Shown piece by piece: positions 59,707 to 64,000 of a stretch of DNA of 64,000 bases (its first letter is position 1; each line of letters opens with the position of its first letter). The DNA lies in NCBI GenBank assembly GCA_018292915.2, contig JACVVK020000448.1, forward strand, positions 368,501 through 432,500, written 5' to 3'. The position numbers and the translations under genes are program-made. This stretch comes from Batillaria attramentaria. Taxonomy: Eukaryota > Mollusca > Gastropoda > Batillariidae. The notes beneath the pieces are model-generated. The model did no database searches. It was not told where the DNA came from and was given only the letters and a program-made list of their open reading frames with translations.

Positions 59707-62700
59707 TGGGTAGGTGTTGGGGGGGGGGGTTAACGTCCTTTTCCACCATATACGGGTGATTCAAAGAAGGGGCAGCGATGAAAAAGCCAGCACAAATATT
59801 TGGCTCCAGCCGGGATACGAACTCACGACCCGAGCATTACAAGTCCAACGCTCTACCATTCGGCCACCCCGGCTCCAGAGAGAGAGAGAGAGAGAGAGAG
59901 ACTGTATTGATTAGCTGGATGGACTGTATCAGTGGTGTGAGCTTTTTGTTATCCAAATAATTGTATTGCATCTCTGGTCCTCTGTTAACAGTCATGATGA
60001 TCGGACACGGGGACAACAAGATTTACCATTGCAGACATAATCAAATTATACAACGACAACACCAAAAAGCATCAGTTGAGTGCCGCAGTAACCATAGTAT
60101 AGTAATATGATTTGATTTCAACCAAAAAGTTATTGTGTCGGTACCTTCTTCCTCTCGACACCAGCGTCCTCTAGGTCCTGGTTGCTGAGGTTAGGAAGGG
60201 CAACCACTCGTATCACCTGACAGGGAGGTCCCGATGTCTTTCCACTTGGCGCTTCCATGATGCACCGGAATATCTTGACATCTTTTTCTAATTGATTCTC
60301 AGCGCTTGTAACCCTTCCGCGGATTGTTTCCTTCGGGTCTTTGTTTTTTGTTGCCTTTCTATCGGGTTTTCCCGTTTGTTCCCCAGATTCAGACAAGACC
60401 CTGGATGCACGTTTTGCGTCAGTGACGTCCTCCAATTTCTTAGCGCCGTTGCTTCCGTTGCTTTGTGTATTTTCTGAAGCTTTCTTCTGCTCCTCTGCAC
60501 TCTGCACACTCTTGATCTGCAAAATAATAATAATAATAAACCTACACCTATTTGTTACTAAATGTTTATTTGTTTTGTAAAGCACAAATGATACTTCTCA
60601 CAATCAGGAACACGCCTTGTTTCCCTTCTTTCTGTATAATTGATGACATCCTAACAAAGCCAGAAATATTCACGACTTGGGCGTATAAGCAGTTTTCGGC
60701 ATCAACTCACAAAGAAAATGATACAGCTCTGTGATAAGACTTGTGTGCGAGTGATCATGATGTATGTTGGCCGGTGTGGTGAGCTTGATTTATATGTTAA
60801 TTTCTCGTTTCATGTACCCCCAACGGGATTTGGAAATAAACTTTGACTTGAGTTTGACTTGACTTGACTTGATATATTTCAGGTTTTTGGGTTTTGGCAG
60901 GCGGGCAGTGAGACTGTATTGACTGACCTGTACAAAAAGCGCTCCTTTTTCTCGATGTAGAACCATCAGATCGAGTTCGCCTCGAGTTTTTAACTCATCA
61001 GTTGGGATGTTGATGTAGAAAGGACATTTCTCCAGCACCTAGTTGAGACAGATTTGGAACAATTCCATGGTTAAGGCGTTCCAGTGGTGAGGCACAAAGC
61101 TCAAATCTCCTGGTCAGCAGGGATTTGGTGGATGATTTTTCCCTCACGAAATCGTACCAAAATTCATGTGCAGACGCGTTAACGGCGCCTTTTGTTGCCT
61201 TTTCTTGTCGTCGTGTACACGCACGTGCATAAATATTAAGTGTGCAAGTTAAGATCCCAGTCCAAGGGCCGACACAATACCTTCCCAGAGAACAGTCTAA
61301 ATTTTCTTCACAAAAGTGATAAGACAAAGACGATACACAAGCCAATAGCCATACGAATCTACATTGAATTGCACGTGGGATTTGTTGACTCTCCAACCAA
61401 ACCGCTTTGCTTGCGGTATCCGATGCAGTAGTCATGATGTCCCTCTCATGTAATCGAGGGTCATGGATCCAACCATAGGAACAAAAATCAACACATTAAT
61501 ATCTCTCTGGTGGCTGGACCAATATTTATATAATGATAGGACACAACTGACGCTGAATAACGCTCCATGAAAATACACACTTTATCCCTACAAGGTACAG
61601 TGCGTGCGCATCTCAGTGGAAAATGTCCAACGCTAACGCTGCGAGGTGATGTTCGCCGTGCGCCATAGGGGATCCCATAGGGGATCCCCATTCTAACGTC
61701 AGTCAAGCTCAGCTAGTAAACATCATCGTACCATTAAGTTACGCTGTCATTTTTCTGACATTAGCCTGACGTTTTCCGATAAAAATCAATAGCAAGTACC
61801 AGTGATAAAACCAAAGCAAAAGGATAGATTGGAATGAGCCAGATAAAACCTAAAAAGATAGCAGTGGTGAGGAGCCAAAAGTAAGACTGACACTATAAGA
61901 CTTGCATATGATGCCACCCTTGCGCATTTTGAGTTCACAGCTCATAAGTATGATCGCGCAGAGTCTCACCTTCGTGCAAGTATTGTGGACAAGCAAAGCC
62001 TGAGGTCTGCGGAGGACAGCCAGCATGTTGTCGTAGCAAAGCTGACTCATGATGAACATCGTTGAGCATTGCTTCTCTCTCTCCAGAATCTCATTCAAAA
62101 TCTGAAGAACAGAAGAAAAAAAAACATTTAACATTTGTAAAAAACAAACAAACAAACAAACAAACGAACAAACAAGCGAATAAACAATTTCTACTAAATG
62201 GATGTGATAATTTTCAAGTCATTTTGCAACTGAAAAGCCCGAATCCCCCCCCCCCCCCCCCCCACCCCCCGCAAAAAAAGAAAAAAAGAAAAAACACACA
62301 CACACACAAAACAAGAACAACAACACCAACACCAACAAAACCAACAACACAAAAACAAAAAGTTGATGGCCACAGTGTGTGTGTGGGGGGGGGGGGGGGG
62401 GCAGGATGAATATACATGTGCAGGACTATACAAGCTGTTTAAAAGAAATCAATTCCAGATTCAAGACTTTTGTTGGTTTTTTTTTTTTTTTTTTGCTTTT
62501 TCTTTTTAGGATCCAAGCCCTTACTCTGAAAGCTCGTCCAACCAGACGCTGTGCTCTGTCCCCTCTCGATTGACTGTCTTGTACGGCGTTCTCCTTGAAT
62601 TCTTTAAAGTAGGCCGTTTCTTTCTCACCAATCGAGCACGGCTTGTCTGTGTGCTCGCCGATAGGGAAGTGAGGAACGGCGTACGCCACAGAAGCGACGT

Positions 62701-62794
62701 TTGGATATAAGCGTTCCACTTGTTGGATGGTCCACTTGATAAAGATCTTGTGAGGATCTTCACTTCCTGGATTTTCCAGCATCTGGTTCAGATT
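55711..62794 (-). CDS. Gene B: tandem paralogue of gene A, 5' end outside window
   Basis: Exons 62525-62794, 61970-62101, 60928-61038, 60145-60516, 59344-59498, 58675-58804, 57648-58425 and 55711-56525 join in frame to 2,763 nt (920 residues plus stop). Only the first exon or exons lie beyond the window or could not be found. The nuclease-like core is GELDLMVLHREKGALFVQ joined to IKS, so Q stands where gene A has E. The helicase-like part has GPPGSGKT, FFIVDE, HRCPPSVQNLLYHVDW, YNFEGLEADIVIFLPGD and VAGSRC. Exon phases match gene A throughout. Function unknown. Confidence 0.88.
57342..57542. mobile_element. Foldback MITE with about 70-bp inverted repeats
   Basis: GGCAGATTTAGCAGGACTTC and on, about 70 bp, faces its inverted copy with a few mismatches across a 60-bp spacer. 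It lies in the last intron of gene B. The target duplication is unclear. Confidence 0.92.
57648..58425 (-). CDS. Gene B exon, Walker A and B
   Basis: One exon of 778 nt with LSGPPGSGKTLLLVLKGRAF, VIVLNMYRGAQGRAIGKVIF, AFFIVDEICVEDYW and HRCPPSVQNLLYHVDWDD. Gene A has this in two exons (282 and 493 nt). Confidence 0.93.
58675..58804 (-). CDS. Gene B exon (counterpart of A exon 7)
   Basis: Encodes KYIGPLSIVMTDKDGNERER and LRHFRDCVCLTGSLLERW. Exactly 130 nt, as in gene A. Confidence 0.9.
58970..59141 (-). mobile_element. tRNA-Leu-like SINE (family B), copy 6, with TSD
   Basis: Direct repeats GGATTTGGATA lie at 58959-58969 and 59142-59152. Head and tail as in the other copies. Confidence 0.95.
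59344..59498 (-). CDS. Gene B exon (counterpart of A exon 6)
   Basis: Encodes DIFYLLEEDLFEEDMN and FREWWDSIPDSPTPMELDLM. Ends in phase 2 at a GTACGT donor, as in gene A. Confidence 0.9.
59706..59876 (-). mobile_element. tRNA-Leu-like SINE (family B), copy 7
   Basis: Flanked on both sides by (GA)n (59692-59704 and 59877-59900), next to a (GT)n run at 59661-59690. Confidence 0.92.
60145..60516 (-). CDS. Gene B exon (counterpart of A exon 5)
   Basis: Starts IKSVQSAEEQKKASEN, which completes the QxK motif, then a Lys/Glu-rich part and CQVIRVVALPNLSNQDLE. It is 44 residues longer than in gene A. Confidence 0.88.
60928..61038 (-). CDS. Gene B exon, nuclease core
   Basis: Encodes VLEKCPFYINIPTDELKTRG and ELDLMVLHREKGALFVQ. 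Acceptor AACTAG, donor GTCAGT. Confidence 0.88.
61970..62101 (-). CDS. Gene B exon (counterpart of A exon 3)
   Basis: Encodes ILNEILEREKQCSTMFIMSQ and LCYDNMLAVLRRP. Acceptor CTTCAG, donor GTGAGA. Confidence 0.9.
62525..62794 (-). CDS. Gene B exon (counterpart of A exon 2)
   Basis: Starts NLNQMLENPGSEDPHKIFIK and ends RGDRAQRLVGRAFR. Acceptor TTACAG, donor GTAAGG, phase 0 at both ends. Shorter than in gene A. Confidence 0.88.
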
Positions 62795-62944
62795 CTGTAA
62801 CAGTTAAAAGTATGCCACCTTATATGATTGAAATGTAGGCCTTATAAAACATATAGCCAGCTCACACTGTATTGTGTAAAATGTCTGCAGAACTATGTAA
62901 ATATGCCTACAGTAACCAGCAACACAGAGAGAGAGAGATGTAAA

Positions 62945-62976
62945 TGTGTGTGTGTGTGCGTGCGTGCGTGCGTGTG

Positions 62977-63069
<93 letters not shown>

Positions 63070-63298
63070 ACAGTTGTGTGTGTGTACTAGCTTGCCAGTG
63101 TCTTGTGTATGAGTGAGTGAGTGAGCGCATGGAGTGAGTGAGTGAGCGCTGGGAGTGAGTAAGTGTGTGAGTGCTCGGAGTGAGTGAGCGCTGGGAGTGA
63201 GTGAGTGAGCGCTGGGAGTGAGTGAGTGAGCGCTGTGAGTGAGTGAGTGAGTGAGTGAGTGAGTGAGTGAGTGAGTGAGTGAGTGAGTGAGTGAGTTT
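62945..63298. repeat. (GT)n at 62945-63068 and (GAGT)n at 63108-63298
   Basis: A dinucleotide run is followed by a GAGTGAGT tetranucleotide array with GAGCGCTGGGAGT variants. Confidence 0.95.
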
Positions 63299-63533
63299 AA
63301 GGTTCATACATGAGAGCCCGAGAAAGCCTTGTGCCGTGAGCTTACGTAGGCTTGTATCTATTTATAAACGAATAGCGGCGATCACAGAGCAAGCAACCTA
63401 GACTGGGTTGTTTTTTGTTTTTTTTTACAGCCTGTCTTCAACAGTGGAGGAAAACTTCCTGCGTACAGCACGCATTCAGGACTTCACTCGCGTTGTGACA
63501 TCCTTCGGCCAAACTTCCTTTGGAGTCCTTTAC
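63299..63533. other. No supported gene
   Basis: A T-rich stretch and ACAG are followed on the plus strand by an open run reading SSTVEENFLRTARIQ, which ends inside the neighbouring SINE. No known family is recognised. Confidence 0.4.
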
Positions 63534-64000
63534 CGGCCCCCGTAGTGTAGTGGTTAGCACTTCGGACCATGGACCGGGTGACCCGGGTTCGAATCTCAAC
63601 CGAGACAAGCGGGATTTTTCCTACCTAGGTCGGCTCCTACCCAATGGCTATGGGCCCAATGGGGAGGCTGTTGCCACACAGCCGAGCTTCACCCACTTCA
63701 CGGGTGCGACTTTGGGGGTGCTTCCCTTGGTATGACACGTCTTATGATGTGGATGATTACACGGCCGGCACCGCAGGTGCCGTAGTTCCCGGGCCTGGTG
63801 AACGCCGGGATATTTATGACAGGAAGCGTGGAATGCGGCCCTGTCCCTCAGTCCCAAACCACATGGACCGCCATAGCATCATCTTACCATCATCCTCATC
63901 TCCATCATCATGCATAATAAAAATTGCCCCAGCCTTCGTGCCCTCCGTGGATTTCACTCATGATCTGGGAGGAACACCACTGGAGCTGGCAAAAAGAGTT
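63534..64000 (+). mobile_element. tRNA-derived SINE family A, longer form, runs off the window
   Basis: The same head as 44604 (GGCCCCCGTAGTGTAGTGGT, box-B GGGTTCGAATC) and the same 3' part (CCGTGGATTTCACTCATGAT), with an extra internal block of about 190 bp at roughly 63690-63900. Confidence 0.92.

Noticed and set aside
63432..63537. Plus-strand exon with an ACAG acceptor reading SSTVEENFLRTARIQ
   Set aside because: It has one possible acceptor but no partner exon or known similarity, and its stop lies in a SINE.

Overview
The window is metazoan nuclear DNA: genes are split by GT-AG introns, dinucleotide microsatellites are very frequent, and there are tRNA-derived SINEs, LINE fragments and small DNA transposons. 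Protein similarity and repeat style suggest an invertebrate, probably a lophotrochozoan such as a gastropod mollusc; this placement is inference. All three protein-coding genes are on the minus strand, so each runs from high to low coordinates.

Region 1 (1-26,905) is a BRCA2 orthologue. I could join 26 coding exons by hand, each with a consensus acceptor and donor and with reading phase kept across every junction. They give 12,054 nt, or 4,018 codons, from the start codon at 26,877 to the left edge, where the C-terminus is cut off. The model contains the PALB2-binding motif, a giant 6,232-nt exon with about 15 BRC (RAD51-binding) repeats, a PhePP-like motif, and the helical, OB1, tower, OB2 and part of the OB3 segments of the DNA-binding domain. 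Its introns hold many small mobile elements. Four share CAGGG-type terminal inverted repeats and a 6-bp target duplication. A 44-bp minisatellite copies the 5' splice site of one exon.

Region 2 (27-37 kb) has no gene I can support. It holds microsatellites, a decayed LINE 3' end, a tRNA-Leu-like SINE, a roughly 506-bp tandem duplication and AT-rich DNA.

Region 3 (37,243-50,340) is a complete 10-exon gene of 965 codons plus stop, called gene A here. It encodes a PD-(D/E)XK nuclease-like core followed by a superfamily-1 helicase-like domain. Region 4 (55,711-62,794 and beyond the right edge) is a tandem paralogue, gene B, with matching exon order and phases. The pair differ in one intron, in the nuclease ExK/QxK residue and in a long insert between helicase motifs V and VI. 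An intron of gene A also carries broken copies of exons of this family, one of them inverted. A 5'-truncated LINE sits in the last intron of gene A.

BRCA2 works in homologous recombination. The function of the nuclease-helicase pair is unknown: nucleic-acid processing is likely from the motifs, and a defence role would be speculation. The two loci look like ordinary neighbours, with no evidence that they act together.
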